Both the position numbers and the translations under genes were made by a program. Of a stretch of DNA of 64,000 bases, positions 9,074-18,962 are shown one piece after another. Source of the stretch: JAGVPT01 sp963827085 (lineage in GTDB: Bacteria; Bacteroidota; Ignavibacteria; UBA10030; UBA8401); contig CAWGZY010000005.1 of the NCBI GenBank assembly GCA_963827085.1, positions 434,001 through 498,000 of the forward strand, written 5' to 3'. Numbering within the stretch: the stretch's first letter is position 1; each line of letters starts with the position of its first letter. The notes under the pieces are model-generated. The model saw only the letters and a program-made list of their open reading frames with translations. It did not search any database and was not told the origin of the DNA.

Positions 9074-10753
9074 ATGGTCTCAATTCCCCTTACTCTGTAC
9101 GACTGGGCTATTCTCTTGGTCTATTTCGGATTTATTATCTGGATCGGTTTTTATTTAAAGAAATTCACAAAAACCGATACAGATTTTTTCCTCGCCGGCA
9201 GAAGAAACAGCATGTGGGTGTGCGGCATCGCCTTTATGTCTGCGAATATGGGTTCGATGGAAGTGATCGGCTACGCCGGGCAAAGCGTGAAGTACGGCTT
9301 GTACGCAGCTCACTTTTATCTGATTGGAGCCGTTCCGGCAATGTTATTCCTCGGCGTTTTCATGATGCCGTTTTATTACCATAGCAAAATAAAGTCGATC
9401 CCGGGTTACCTAAAAGCACGCTTCAACGAAAGCTCGCGTGTTTTTAACGCCGCAATGTTTGTTGTGAACATGATTTTGGTTTCCGGAATTGCACTCTATT
9501 TACAGGCATTGATCTTTCATACTTTTCTGGGCTGGAATTGGGATTTGAGTATTTGGCTTTCGGCGGTTTTTGTTGCTTTGTATGTTACGCTCGGCGGCTT
9601 GCTTTCAGCGATGTTCACAGAAATCCTTCAATTTTTCTTGATATGGGCAGGCATTTTGATTCTGCCGATTCTCGGATTGGTGGATATAGGCGGCCCGGCT
9701 GCAATTTCACAATCTCTTTCGGAGGGATTCAAAACTCTCTGGTCAACATCGGGGAGTCCGCAGAATAACCCAATGTATGTGACATGGGGCGGGTTGGTGC
9801 TTGGCTTGGGTTTTGCAATTGCCTTCGGATATTGGACGACAGACTTCTTGATCATTCAGCGCGCGTTTTCCGCAAGAGACTTGCGCTCCGCAAGAATGAC
9901 TCCGATCATCGGATCCTACTTCAAACTTCTCCTTGGTGCAGTTGTCGTCGGAACCGGATTAATCGCCGTAGTGCTCATGAATAATCCCTCAAGCGGATTT
10001 ACCCTGCTCATCGAAAACGGGAAAACGAATTATGATTCCGTCATACCGCTGCTGATGTTCAGATATTTCACTCCCGGCTTAATCGGTGTTGGTGTGACGT
10101 CAATGGTTGCAATGTTTATGGCAGGGATGGCGGGAAACATGAGCTCGTTCAATGCGGTATGGACGTACGACATTTATCATTCAGTAGTGAACAAGGATGC
10201 GTCACCGCAAAAACTCGTAAACATTGGAAGAATAGCAACAGTAAGCGGGATCCTCCTCAGTGTTGCAGGCGCCTATATTGCCCGGAGCATGCCGTCGGTC
10301 ATCGATTATCTCCAGGCAATTAGTTCCATGTTTCTCGCTCCATCGGTGGCCGTCATTTTGCTTGGAATGTTCTGGAAGTTTATTACTCCCAAAGGTGGGT
10401 TGTGGGGAATGCTTGTCGGAACGCTTGTTGCCGTGGCATTATTTATCGCTCAAGAAGTAAAATTGATACCGGTCAGTTTTGTCATTCCTGATTTCAGCGG
10501 CGCGGACGCTCAATCATATATGGCGGCAAACTTCTGGCGTGCTGTCTGGGCCTGGTTAGTTTCGTCGGGCACTGCAATAGTCGTCAGCTCCTTCACGAAA
10601 AACAGAACCGACGATGAATTGAGAGGATTTGTATACGGCTTGGTTGATAGAAATGAATCCGCTGAAGAAAAAGTTGTGTGGTATAAGAAGCCGGAATTTT
10701 GGGCAGTCGTGACGATGGTAATTGTCATACTTATAAACGTTGTCCTTTGGTAA
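9074..10753 (+). CDS. sodium/solute symporter (SSS family)
   Basis: A 559-residue inner-membrane transporter with about 14 hydrophobic segments, beginning with YDWAILLVYFGFIIWIGFYL and containing the conserved TDTDFFLAGRR segment after the first helix and GSMEVIGYAG in the next. The family imports sugars, carboxylates and other solutes with sodium. Its place between the fucose mutarotase and the GH95 fucosidase points to import of the monosaccharide, probably L-fucose, released in the periplasm. The substrate is inferred from context. It is followed by a 75-residue membrane protein. Confidence 0.88.
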   Translation: MVSIPLTLYDWAILLVYFGFIIWIGFYLKKFTKTDTDFFLAGRRNSMWVCGIAFMSANMGSMEVIGYAGQSVKYGLYAAHFYLIGAVPAMLFLGVFMMPFYYHSKIKSIPGYLKARFNESSRVFNAAMFVVNMILVSGIALYLQALIFHTFLGWNWDLSIWLSAVFVALYVTLGGLLSAMFTEILQFFLIWAGILILPILGLVDIGGPAAISQSLSEGFKTLWSTSGSPQNNPMYVTWGGLVLGLGFAIAFGYWTTDFLIIQRAFSARDLRSARMTPIIGSYFKLLLGAVVVGTGLIAVVLMNNPSSGFTLLIENGKTNYDSVIPLLMFRYFTPGLIGVGVTSMVAMFMAGMAGNMSSFNAVWTYDIYHSVVNKDASPQKLVNIGRIATVSGILLSVAGAYIARSMPSVIDYLQAISSMFLAPSVAVILLGMFWKFITPKGGLWGMLVGTLVAVALFIAQEVKLIPVSFVIPDFSGADAQSYMAANFWRAVWAWLVSSGTAIVVSSFTKNRTDDELRGFVYGLVDRNESAEEKVVWYKKPEFWAVVTMVIVILINVVLW

Positions 10754-10761
10754 GGGAAATC

Positions 10762-10989
10762 ATGGAAAACGACAAACAAGGCATGAGGAGCATCTGGTAC
10801 TTTGTTGGATTACTATTGTCTGTAATCGGTTTGATTGAGATTGCCGCCGGAATTTCTGAGTTGGTTTTCCCTTCTGCCGAACATGTAAGGCTTGCAAATC
10901 TGCACGCGAATCTTTGGTGGGGGATCATCATCTTGATTGCAGGGTTAGTCTATATCGTGAAGAACAGGAACAGCTATGTCAAGATGTAG
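10762..10989 (+). CDS. small two-helix membrane protein
   Basis: A 75-residue protein starting 8 bases after the symporter stop. It has two predicted membrane segments (about residues 12-34, YFVGLLLSVIGLIEIAAGISELVF region, and 50-66, WWGIIILIAGLVYIV) joined by a short loop with conserved-looking H/N residues (HVRLANLHANLWW). Its last 14 bases overlap the start of the GH95 gene, so translation is probably coupled. I do not recognise the family. An accessory subunit of the symporter is a reasonable guess from position only. Confidence 0.7.
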   Translation: MENDKQGMRSIWYFVGLLLSVIGLIEIAAGISELVFPSAEHVRLANLHANLWWGIIILIAGLVYIVKNRNSYVKM

Positions 10990-13489
10990 TCAAGTATCGC
11001 GAAGACTGGGAAACTTTGTTTTTCTTTGCGTACTCAGCCTGTGTTCCATACAGACTGTATCGGCCCAAAACAATAACGTACTGAAGCTATGGTATCGTCA
11101 ACCTGCCAAACAGTGGGTCGAGGCACTGCCCGTGGGAAACGGTCGTTTGGGTGCCATGGTCTATGGAGATCCGTACAAAGAAGATATCCAACTCAATGAG
11201 AACACACTCTGGGCCGGCCAGCCAAATCGCAACGACAACCCTGACGCCAGAGAGGCATTGCCGCAGGTTAGAAAATTAATATTTGAAGGCAAGTATAAAG
11301 AAGCACAGTATCTGGTTAATCAGAAGTTCATCAGCAAGATTTCAAACGGGATGCCATACCAGACAGTCGGAGATCTTCATCTGGTGTTTCCCGGCCACGA
11401 GCGTTATTCCGACTACTATCGGGAACTCGATATTGCGAAAGCGGTGGAAACGACCCGCTACGCGGCGGACGGCGTCCGCTATGAAAACAGAGTATTTGCT
11501 TCGTTCCCCGACCAGGTCATCATCGTTCGAATGACAGCGGACAAATCCGGCTCAATCAATTTCTCCGCTGCGATGGACAGGCCGTCGAAGGTCAAGATTT
11601 TTACGAGAGGTAACGACGAACTGATCATGTCTGGCGTGACGAGCGATCACGATTCCGTCAAAGGCGCGGTAAAATTCCAGGCTCAGGTGAAGGTCTTTAC
11701 AAATGGTGGTATTGTCTCTGCTTCGGACACCTCCCTGCAAATATCCAATGCGGATACTGCTACCATCTATATTTCCATCGCGACCGACTTTAAGAATTAT
11801 TATGACATAAGCGGGGATGCCGGCGCCAAAGCAGACCAGTATTTGCAAAATGCTCTGAAGAGAAAGTATGAGGAAGCCTTACATGATAACATTGTCGCGT
11901 ATCAGAAGTACTTCGATCGTGTCAGCCTTGATTTGGGAGTCACTGATGCCGTAAGGAATCCCACTGACGTTCGAATTGCCAGGTTTGCCGAAGGGAACGA
12001 CCCGCAGCTCGCAGCACTCTATTTTCAGTATGGCCGTTATCTTCTTATCTCGTGTTCCCAGCCCGGTGGGCAACCTGCAACACTTCAGGGATTGTGGAAC
12101 GATCAACTCTATCCCCCATGGGACAGCAAATACACAGTGAACATCAATACGGAGATGAATTACTGGCCGTCGGAAGTTACGAGCCTCAGCGAAATGAACG
12201 AACCTCTTATCCAGCTGATAAGGGATGTTTCTGTTACGGGAAGACAGACTGCAAAAGTCATGTACGGCGCAAACGGATGGGTGCTGCACCACAATACGGA
12301 TATCTGGCGCATGAACGGACCAATCGACGGCTCGTTCTGGGGAATGTGGCCCATGGGCGGCGCATGGCTTTGCCAGCATCTGTGGGAAAAATACGAATAC
12401 AGCGGTGATAAGAAATATCTTGAAACCGTGTACCCGATATTAAAAAGTGCGGTTGAGTTCTATCTGAGCTTCATGGTCAAATATCCGGGGCACGATTGGT
12501 CGGTCGTATGTCCGTCTGTTTCTCCTGAAAACTCTCCGTCTTCCCATCCCGAATCATCCATTTCTGCCGGCACGACAATGGATAATCAGTTATTGTTCGA
12601 TCTTTTCACAAAGACGGTAAGAGCGGCAAGAATATTGGATGTAGACAAAGATTTTATTATTCAAGTAGATGAAGCACTGAACCAATTACCTCCGATGCAA
12701 ATCGGTCAGTACGGTCAACTCCAGGAATGGATTGAAGATTGGGATAATCCTGAAGATCACCACAGGCATGTTTCGCATCTGTACGGAGTATATCCATCGA
12801 ATCAAATTTCTCCGTTTCGAACCCCTGAATTATTTGACGCCGCGCGGACTTCGCTGATGTTCCGGGGCGATCCTTCAACAGGCTGGTCGATGAACTGGAA
12901 GATCAATCTATGGGCACGGTTTTTGGACGGCAACCATGCCTATAAATTAATGAGAGACCAAATAAGCCTGGTCGAGAAATGCGATTACAGACATATCGAT
13001 TTTGAGGGAAAAGGCGGCACCTATCCTAACATGTTCGATGCTTGTCCCCCTTTTCAAATTGACGGAAATTTTGGCTTTACTGCGGGTCTGGCCGAGATGC
13101 TCATGCAAAGCCACGACGGTGCTATCAATATACTACCTGCGTTGCCGGATGTTTGGAGAGACGGAAGTATAAAAGGTCTTCGTGCCCGCGGTGGTTTCGA
13201 AATCAAATCGATGGAATGGAAAAACGGAAAAATCTCTACACTGGTAATCAAGTCCGACTTGGGAGGCAACTGCCGTATCCGTTCATATTCGCCGTTGAAG
13301 GCTGAAGGTAATGCAACACTCGTTCAAGCCCAAGGAGAGAATAGTAATCCATTTTACCAATTGCCGGATATAAAAAAACCATTGGTTTCTCCAAAGGCAA
13401 AGTCAAACCCCATTAAGATGAGAGAAACCTATCTTTATGATTTTCGAACCGAAGCAGGCAAAGAATATGCATTGGCTTTATCGGAATAA
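10976..13489 (+). CDS. GH95 alpha-L-fucosidase / alpha-L-galactosidase
   Basis: Exported inverting glycosidase of 837 residues that removes terminal alpha-1,2-linked L-fucose (or L-galactose) from plant glycans. A Sec signal peptide ends near VSAQ (about residue 31). The N-terminal beta-sandwich starts with KLWYRQPAKQWVEALPVGNGRLGAMV. The (alpha/alpha)6 domain holds the catalytic motifs NINTEMNYWP (about 387-396), QLQEWIEDWD with the probable acid Glu (about 581-590) and FQIDGNFG with the base-coordinating Asp (about 692). The gene overlaps the preceding small membrane protein by 14 bases. It is the first of a long run of exported glycosidases and esterases. Confidence 0.93.
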   Translation: MSRCSQVSRRLGNFVFLCVLSLCSIQTVSAQNNNVLKLWYRQPAKQWVEALPVGNGRLGAMVYGDPYKEDIQLNENTLWAGQPNRNDNPDAREALPQVRKLIFEGKYKEAQYLVNQKFISKISNGMPYQTVGDLHLVFPGHERYSDYYRELDIAKAVETTRYAADGVRYENRVFASFPDQVIIVRMTADKSGSINFSAAMDRPSKVKIFTRGNDELIMSGVTSDHDSVKGAVKFQAQVKVFTNGGIVSASDTSLQISNADTATIYISIATDFKNYYDISGDAGAKADQYLQNALKRKYEEALHDNIVAYQKYFDRVSLDLGVTDAVRNPTDVRIARFAEGNDPQLAALYFQYGRYLLISCSQPGGQPATLQGLWNDQLYPPWDSKYTVNINTEMNYWPSEVTSLSEMNEPLIQLIRDVSVTGRQTAKVMYGANGWVLHHNTDIWRMNGPIDGSFWGMWPMGGAWLCQHLWEKYEYSGDKKYLETVYPILKSAVEFYLSFMVKYPGHDWSVVCPSVSPENSPSSHPESSISAGTTMDNQLLFDLFTKTVRAARILDVDKDFIIQVDEALNQLPPMQIGQYGQLQEWIEDWDNPEDHHRHVSHLYGVYPSNQISPFRTPELFDAARTSLMFRGDPSTGWSMNWKINLWARFLDGNHAYKLMRDQISLVEKCDYRHIDFEGKGGTYPNMFDACPPFQIDGNFGFTAGLAEMLMQSHDGAINILPALPDVWRDGSIKGLRARGGFEIKSMEWKNGKISTLVIKSDLGGNCRIRSYSPLKAEGNATLVQAQGENSNPFYQLPDIKKPLVSPKAKSNPIKMRETYLYDFRTEAGKEYALALSE

Positions 13490-13518
13490 CTGAATTAAAG
13501 CGCATAGGAACAACTTGC

Positions 13519-15231
13519 ATGAAAAGACGAGAATTCTGTGAACTTGTTGGATTGGGTGCCAGTGCCGCAGCCGCCTTCCCCCTGACTGCTAAAGCAAAGA
13601 ATCTTCAGCAGGTAATCTCAGGAGGCGTGGTCCAAAGTTTCCCTGTATCGGAATGGCAAGCCGTGGTCGACAACGGGTGGGGAACTGACGGAGCTGCCGC
13701 GGGAGATGGAACATGGGACGGAGCTTCACTTGAAGCTCCGGACATTCCCGGACTGGCTGGTGAAGGGCCATTCAAACCTGAATGGAAATCGCTTCTCGAA
13801 TATGAGGCGCCGGAATGGTACCGCGATGCCAAGTTCGGCATCTGGACTCACTGGAGTCCGCAATGTGTTCCGGAAGCCGGTGATTGGTATGCACGAAATA
13901 TGTACATCCAAGGGCAGGGACAGTACGACTACCATGTCGCTCATTACGGCCATCCATCCAAATTCGGCTATAAAGATCTGTGTGCACAGTGGACTCTGCT
14001 GAACTGGGAACCTGAAGCGATGATGGAGCGCTTCAAGAAAGCGGGAGCTAAACTGTTCGTGGCGCTCGCTAATCATCACGACGGATTCGATGCCTGGGAT
14101 TCCAAACATCATTCGTGGAATGCAAGGAAGATGGGGCCAAAGAGGGACGTCATCGGCGAGTGGGCTGCTGCTGCCCGGCGAGAGGGGCTTCAATTCGGAG
14201 TCACAGTTCACGCAGCGCGAAACTGGTGGTGGTTTCAGTCAGCACATCTCTGCGACACGTCGGGTCCGCTCAAAGGTGTACCGTACGACGGGCAGCTGAC
14301 CCAGGAACTAGGCAAGGATCAATGGTGGGAGGGCTTCGATCCGCAGGAACTCTATGGGCGCATACACGCCATCAAGGAGAATCCTGATGAGAAATACCTC
14401 CGCAATTTCTATGACAGGGTGCGCGACCTCATCGACCAGCATGATCCAGATCTGCTCTATTTCGACAACGGCGGTCTGCCGCTCGGCTGGGCCGGCATGA
14501 ACTTAGGGGCATATTTTTACAATCATTATCTGAAGTCTCACAACGGCACGCTCGGTGCTGTTCTGAACATCAAGCTTGTGCCTGATGACATGGCAAAAGC
14601 TGTGGTTGCAGATTACGAACGGGGGGTAACTGACCGTATCATGCCGTACGCATGGCAATCCGAAACGTGCATCGGCGAATGGCATTACAACCGGTCGCTT
14701 CTTGCTAACCACAAGTATATGAACCCGGTCGAAGTAATCCGCTGGATGGTCGATGCTGTCAGCAAGAACGGCACATTCATTCTCAATATCCCCGGCAAAC
14801 CGGACGGGACAATCGATTCGGATGAAGCGGCAATCCTCGAAGCGATCGGCAACTGGATGCAAATCAATGGGGAAGCAATTTATTCCACCCGGCCATGGAA
14901 AACGTTCGGCGAAGGACCGCACGCTGCTAAGTCGGGCTCCTTTGCTGGCGGCAGCACTGCGTCTCTCGACTCGAGCGATATCCGGTTCACACGCAACAAA
15001 CGCGGCGACGTCGTCTACGCAATCGTTCTCGGTTGGCCGGCAGAAGGAAGATTTCAGATAAAGAGTCTCGGCACTGCTTCACCTTTGAGCCCCGGCAAGA
15101 TTGCGAATGCCGCACTCCTCGGTTACACCGGCACGCTGCAATGGAACCAGTCGGCTGAATCTCTGACGGTTGAGAAACCCCCTGCGAAGCCGTGCGATTT
15201 TGCATACGCGTTGAAAATTGAGTTTGCTTGA
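13519..15231 (+). CDS. GH29 alpha-L-fucosidase with Tat-like signal
   Basis: Retaining alpha-L-fucosidase of 570 residues. The N-terminus MKRREFCELVGLGASAAAAF has the twin-arginine form (RRxF plus a weakly hydrophobic core), so Tat export is likely, unlike the Sec signal of the second GH29 at 22.1 kb. GH29 motifs are EWYRDAKFGIWTHWSPQ, ALANHHDGFDAWDSKHH and DLLYFDNGGLP, where Asp 316 is the expected nucleophile. A C-terminal beta-sandwich follows. It begins 29 bases after GH95. The two fucosidases of different families probably act on different linkages in the same glycan. Confidence 0.92.
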   Translation: MKRREFCELVGLGASAAAAFPLTAKAKNLQQVISGGVVQSFPVSEWQAVVDNGWGTDGAAAGDGTWDGASLEAPDIPGLAGEGPFKPEWKSLLEYEAPEWYRDAKFGIWTHWSPQCVPEAGDWYARNMYIQGQGQYDYHVAHYGHPSKFGYKDLCAQWTLLNWEPEAMMERFKKAGAKLFVALANHHDGFDAWDSKHHSWNARKMGPKRDVIGEWAAAARREGLQFGVTVHAARNWWWFQSAHLCDTSGPLKGVPYDGQLTQELGKDQWWEGFDPQELYGRIHAIKENPDEKYLRNFYDRVRDLIDQHDPDLLYFDNGGLPLGWAGMNLGAYFYNHYLKSHNGTLGAVLNIKLVPDDMAKAVVADYERGVTDRIMPYAWQSETCIGEWHYNRSLLANHKYMNPVEVIRWMVDAVSKNGTFILNIPGKPDGTIDSDEAAILEAIGNWMQINGEAIYSTRPWKTFGEGPHAAKSGSFAGGSTASLDSSDIRFTRNKRGDVVYAIVLGWPAEGRFQIKSLGTASPLSPGKIANAALLGYTGTLQWNQSAESLTVEKPPAKPCDFAYALKIEFA

Positions 15232-15431
15232 ACAGTTGTCAGCTATCCCCGACTTGATTTGTGAACCGATGGAAGATTACTATTATGAGGATCCTTCTGA
15301 ATGAATCATGATGGGATGGTTCAAAGGTCCCTCGAATGTGTAAATTCACATTTGATGTAACCGGCTTGGCAAGTCTTGCTGAGGGAGATTTGATCAATTT
15401 GGTAAAGCTGGTCCAACTGGTGAGAGACCCT

Positions 15432-16781
15432 ATGGCAAGCAGCTGTCGTCCTTATCTCTTCATCGTACCTGCTCTATTAATAACAGTCGCGAACGAGTCA
15501 TTTGCTCAAAACCCGATCATCACAGATCAGTTCACTGCTGATCCTTCAGCGAGGGTTTTTGAAGGGAAGGTGTACCTTTATCCTTCTCACGATATTCTTG
15601 CCGGAGGAGGCCGGGGTCGTGCCGGCTGGTTTTGCATGGAAGATTATCACGTTTTCTCGACGGAAAATCTTGTCGATTGGACAGATCACGGCGTGATTGT
15701 AAGCCAGGAAAAAGTTCCCTGGGTAAATTCAAAAGCGTACGCCATGTGGGCTCCTGATTGCATTTATCGCAATGGGAAGTACTATTTCTATTTTCCAGCC
15801 CCGGCGAAAGATACGAGTTACGGAAAAGGGTTCTCAATTGGAGTTGCCGTCTCGGATAGACCGTATGGACCGTTTACTCCACAGCCCGAGCCTGTCAAAG
15901 GAGTCCATGGTATTGATCCGAATCCATTTATCGACAAGGACGGGCAGGCATACTTGTTCTGGGCGGCAAAAAACTTCTACGTGGCAAAGCTGAAAGATAA
16001 TATGCTGGAACTCGAAACAGATCCGCAGGTAATTCGAGACCTGCCTGAAAAAGGATTGAAAGAGGGCCCATATTTATTCGAACGGAACAACGTGTATTAC
16101 TTGACATATCCTCACGTACAGGATACTACTGAGAGGCTTGAATACGCGATCGGTGATAATCCGATGGGTACCTTTAAGCCTGCGGGTGTGATCATGGATG
16201 AATCCGCCGCGTGCTGGACGAACCAACAGTCTATTATTGAATTCAAAAATCAGTGGTACCTTTTCTATCATAACAGCGACCTCTCTCCGCATTTTGATAA
16301 GAATAGGTCTGTCCGGATAGATAGCTTGTTCTTCAACCAGGATGGTACAATCAGGAAGGTGATTCCGACATTACGCGGAGTGGGTCTGACGGAAGCATCT
16401 CAAAAAATTCAGATCGACAGGTATAGTCGAAAGAGCGATAAAGGTGCATCGATAGCTTTTCTCGACACGCTCAAGACCTTTGGCGGATGGAAAACTATAC
16501 TCAGCGACGCCAACGCGTGGATACAATACAATGCCGTTGATTTCAAGAACAATAAGTTTAAATCGGTCAAAGTAAGAGCCTCATCGAAAACGGGAGGTGT
16601 GGTTGATCTCCGGCTGGACAATATTGACGGACCTGTCGTTGCCCGAATAGAAATTCCCCAATCAGACGAGTGGACCTCTGTCAGTTCGCACGTATCAGGG
16701 GAGTACTCAGGAATTCATAATCTGATTGTGCTCCTGACACTTGATGGACATGTTGAATTCGACTGGATACAGTTTGAATAA
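15432..16781 (+). CDS. GH43 glycosidase with C-terminal CBM6-like domain
   Basis: Exported inverting beta-xylosidase / alpha-L-arabinofuranosidase type enzyme, 449 residues. The ATG at 15432 gives a clean Sec signal (MASSCRPYLFIVPALLITVA, cleavage near SFAQ); an in-frame start 96 bases earlier would bury it. The five-bladed propeller motifs are FTADPSARVFEGKVYLYPSHD (base Asp), MWAPDCIYRNGKYYFYF (pKa-modulating Asp) and LKEGPYLFERNNVYYLTYP (acid Glu). Residues from about 330 on resemble a CBM6 xylan-binding module, ending HVEFDWIQFE. The last 100 bases occur again, diverged, at 18963-19064. Whether it releases arabinose or xylose cannot be told from the motifs. Confidence 0.88.
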   Translation: MASSCRPYLFIVPALLITVANESFAQNPIITDQFTADPSARVFEGKVYLYPSHDILAGGGRGRAGWFCMEDYHVFSTENLVDWTDHGVIVSQEKVPWVNSKAYAMWAPDCIYRNGKYYFYFPAPAKDTSYGKGFSIGVAVSDRPYGPFTPQPEPVKGVHGIDPNPFIDKDGQAYLFWAAKNFYVAKLKDNMLELETDPQVIRDLPEKGLKEGPYLFERNNVYYLTYPHVQDTTERLEYAIGDNPMGTFKPAGVIMDESAACWTNQQSIIEFKNQWYLFYHNSDLSPHFDKNRSVRIDSLFFNQDGTIRKVIPTLRGVGLTEASQKIQIDRYSRKSDKGASIAFLDTLKTFGGWKTILSDANAWIQYNAVDFKNNKFKSVKVRASSKTGGVVDLRLDNIDGPVVARIEIPQSDEWTSVSSHVSGEYSGIHNLIVLLTLDGHVEFDWIQFE

Positions 16782-16960
16782 TCTGTTACCGCGTCTTCAC
16801 AAACGCTACAACGCGAGGTCATTTGGAATGCACCCTTCGGCAATTTTTTGGAGATTCTAATGAAACGGAAAATCATCAAATCAATCGTTGGAATTGCAAT
16901 TCTCTTCCCTCTCACCACATCCTCATTGTTCGCTCAACCGCCGGCAATCAATGCAGGCAA
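16680..16960 (+). repeat. copy A of a duplicated GH43-tail/GH3-head junction
   Basis: The end of the GH43 gene, the spacer, and a gene head match, with many substitutions, the segment at 18963-19247. Aligned landmarks are the peptides NLIVLLTLDGHVEFDWIQFE here and NLTVLLTDDSIVEIDWIIFE there, the spacer words ACAAACGC and GCTACAACG, and two related signal peptides. In copy A the GH43 part is intact and the GH3 part is truncated. Confidence 0.85.
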
Positions 16961-16997
16961 GCTCCGCCGAATCAGGGTGTGCGGGCAAACCTCCTAA
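16860..16997 (+). pseudogene. orphan head of a GH3-type gene
   Basis: A 45-codon frame starting MKRKIIKSIVGIAILFPLTT and continuing SSLFAQPPAINAG. It matches the signal peptide and first mature residues of the GH3 gene at 19148 (MERRIINTIIGIALLSPLGL, then SSLFAQHEIINAG), after which similarity ends and the frame closes. A plausible ribosome binding site (TTTGGAG) precedes it. It is the 5' stump of a lost paralogue or of a duplicated junction, cut where the beta-helix gene segment begins. Confidence 0.85.
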
Positions 16998-17015
16998 CAC
17001 GGATCAGGAGTAGGT

Positions 17016-18947
17016 ATGATGGCTCGAAATCATATTGTGATCATCTTTACGCTTTTGTGCGTTCCACGTGTCCTGACGGCGCAAGTCAATTACCAGCCTG
17101 CGGTTCCGCAGGTACTCTTGCCCGACGGGACGCCGTTTCTGAGCTGGAGCGATCTGACGCGCTACACCCGAACTTATCATGTGAGCCAGAACAACCCGCA
17201 GGCGTCAGACGAAAATGACGGGACGGCAGAACGTCCCTTCCGAACCATCAACCACGCAGCGCAGGTAGTAAAGCCGGGCGAGCGTGTATGGATACATACA
17301 GGTATTTACCGGGAACTAGTACGGCCGCGCTTGTCCGGCGAAAGTCAGAACCGTATGATCGCTTATGAAGCGGCGCCGGGTGAAGAGGTGATCATTCGTG
17401 GCTCGCGGGTAATCACCACCACGTGGGAATTGTCGATTGATGCCAATGGTCAGCCAGGGACCCCAGGCGCCCCGGACCCACTGAGCGTACAGCTGGGTTT
17501 CCCCGCGAACATCTATTCAAAGCAGCTCTGGATGACGACGTTGCCGGACAGCCTTTTCGAAGATGGCTACTTTCCATTGCGAACGCCCAACGTCACCAGT
17601 GATGACTTTGACGTGATGACTTGGGCAGCCCGATGGAAAGGGCGCGTTCCTTATTCGCTACCACGCGGCATGTTGTTTGAGGATGAACGACGCATGACGC
17701 AATTGTCCGCATACGAAGACCTTGTGCGTCTGCCCGGCTCTTTTTGGATCGCCCCCGACGGCAAGACAGTCCATATTCATCCCTTCGAATGTGGCAACCC
17801 GAATAGCCGGTTTTTCGAAGTCGCTGTGCAACCGCACATCATCCAACCCCTGACTCTGGACCTGAGTTTTATCCGGATCAGCGGATTGATCTTGGAACAC
17901 TGTGCCAACGGTTTCACTCGATCGGGAGTCGCCGCGCTCTTCACCATGAGCGGGAGTCACTGGATCATCGAAGGGAATACAGTACGGCATATTAACTCGG
18001 TGGGAATCGACGCGGGTGGCAGGGCGTATGAAGGAAAGAACGCCCCACGGGAAACGGCTCCTAACCCGGGTCACAATATCCTGAGGGGGAATCGTATCTA
18101 CGATTGCGGTACGGCGGGAATGCGCGGTCTCGGCGTCTCGCAGGCGCTTGTCGAGGACAATGATATCGTTGATTGCGGCTGGCAGGACGTCGAGTTCCAT
18201 TGGGAAGTGGCTGGAATCAAACTGCTGGGAACCCGCGGAACTCTGGTGCGGAACAATCATGTCGCACGTATCCAGGGGGGCGACGCGATCTGGCTGGATT
18301 TTGCCAACCAAAATTCACGCATCACCGGAAATGTGATGCACGATATCACAACCGTACAGGGCGCTGTTTTCATCGAAGCGTCGCAAGAGACGAACCTCGT
18401 GGATAATAATTTTTTTTGGAATATCAATGGACAGGGCGTGCGTCTGGCGGACACGGACAGCGCCATCGTCGCGCATAATTTTTTCGGACGTGTTTCTGAA
18501 GAACTGGTGGAGTGCAAAGTGGCCACCGATCGTTCGCTGGGCGGACGCAAACTGACTTCCGTGGGGAATCGGATCGTAAACAACATCGTTGTGGACCATG
18601 TGAAACCCTTTTTTTTTGAGGATCCCAGCAATGCAGCAGATTACAACGTTTATGTTTCTACCAAAGACGGACAATCAGCCATGAAAGACGGCGGTCGGCA
18701 TTCGGTGGCGATTCACGGGGATGTCGCATTCGATGAAGACCGGTTGATGCTCTTTTGGAAATCCGCCTCTTCGCTGCCAACAGTGCCGGTATTGAAGCAT
18801 TGTGAATTGGACTTTTTTCGGTGTGAAAGGACACCCGATCAGAATATTCCCGGGCCGTTTGTGACGCTGACAAACGCGGCGACGCTGCAACTGCGCGATG
18901 GATTGCACGCCAGGCGGTTTCAACAATGTAACCGGGAAAACCATTGA
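17016..18947 (+). CDS. exported right-handed beta-helix protein
   Basis: A 643-residue exported protein with a signal peptide (MMARNHIVIIFTLLCVPRVL, cleavage near TAQ). The segment TYHVSQNNPQASDENDGTAE plus RPFRTINHAAQVVKPGERVW is the usual opening of right-handed parallel beta-helix proteins. Repeating NxI/NxV rungs follow (GNTVRHINSVGID, GNRIYDCG, NDIVDCGWQDV, NNHVARIQGGDAI, GNVMHDI). Some families with this fold are polysaccharide lyases or glycosidases (for example GH141), so an enzyme acting on the same plant glycan is plausible, but I see no diagnostic catalytic motif. By eye the gene is richer in G+C than its neighbours. It is bracketed by two copies of the GH43/GH3 junction, which suggests acquisition by transfer. 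Confidence 0.8.
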   Translation: MMARNHIVIIFTLLCVPRVLTAQVNYQPAVPQVLLPDGTPFLSWSDLTRYTRTYHVSQNNPQASDENDGTAERPFRTINHAAQVVKPGERVWIHTGIYRELVRPRLSGESQNRMIAYEAAPGEEVIIRGSRVITTTWELSIDANGQPGTPGAPDPLSVQLGFPANIYSKQLWMTTLPDSLFEDGYFPLRTPNVTSDDFDVMTWAARWKGRVPYSLPRGMLFEDERRMTQLSAYEDLVRLPGSFWIAPDGKTVHIHPFECGNPNSRFFEVAVQPHIIQPLTLDLSFIRISGLILEHCANGFTRSGVAALFTMSGSHWIIEGNTVRHINSVGIDAGGRAYEGKNAPRETAPNPGHNILRGNRIYDCGTAGMRGLGVSQALVEDNDIVDCGWQDVEFHWEVAGIKLLGTRGTLVRNNHVARIQGGDAIWLDFANQNSRITGNVMHDITTVQGAVFIEASQETNLVDNNFFWNINGQGVRLADTDSAIVAHNFFGRVSEELVECKVATDRSLGGRKLTSVGNRIVNNIVVDHVKPFFFEDPSNAADYNVYVSTKDGQSAMKDGGRHSVAIHGDVAFDEDRLMLFWKSASSLPTVPVLKHCELDFFRCERTPDQNIPGPFVTLTNAATLQLRDGLHARRFQQCNRENH

Positions 18948-18962
18948 ACCCTGCGCGCAACT

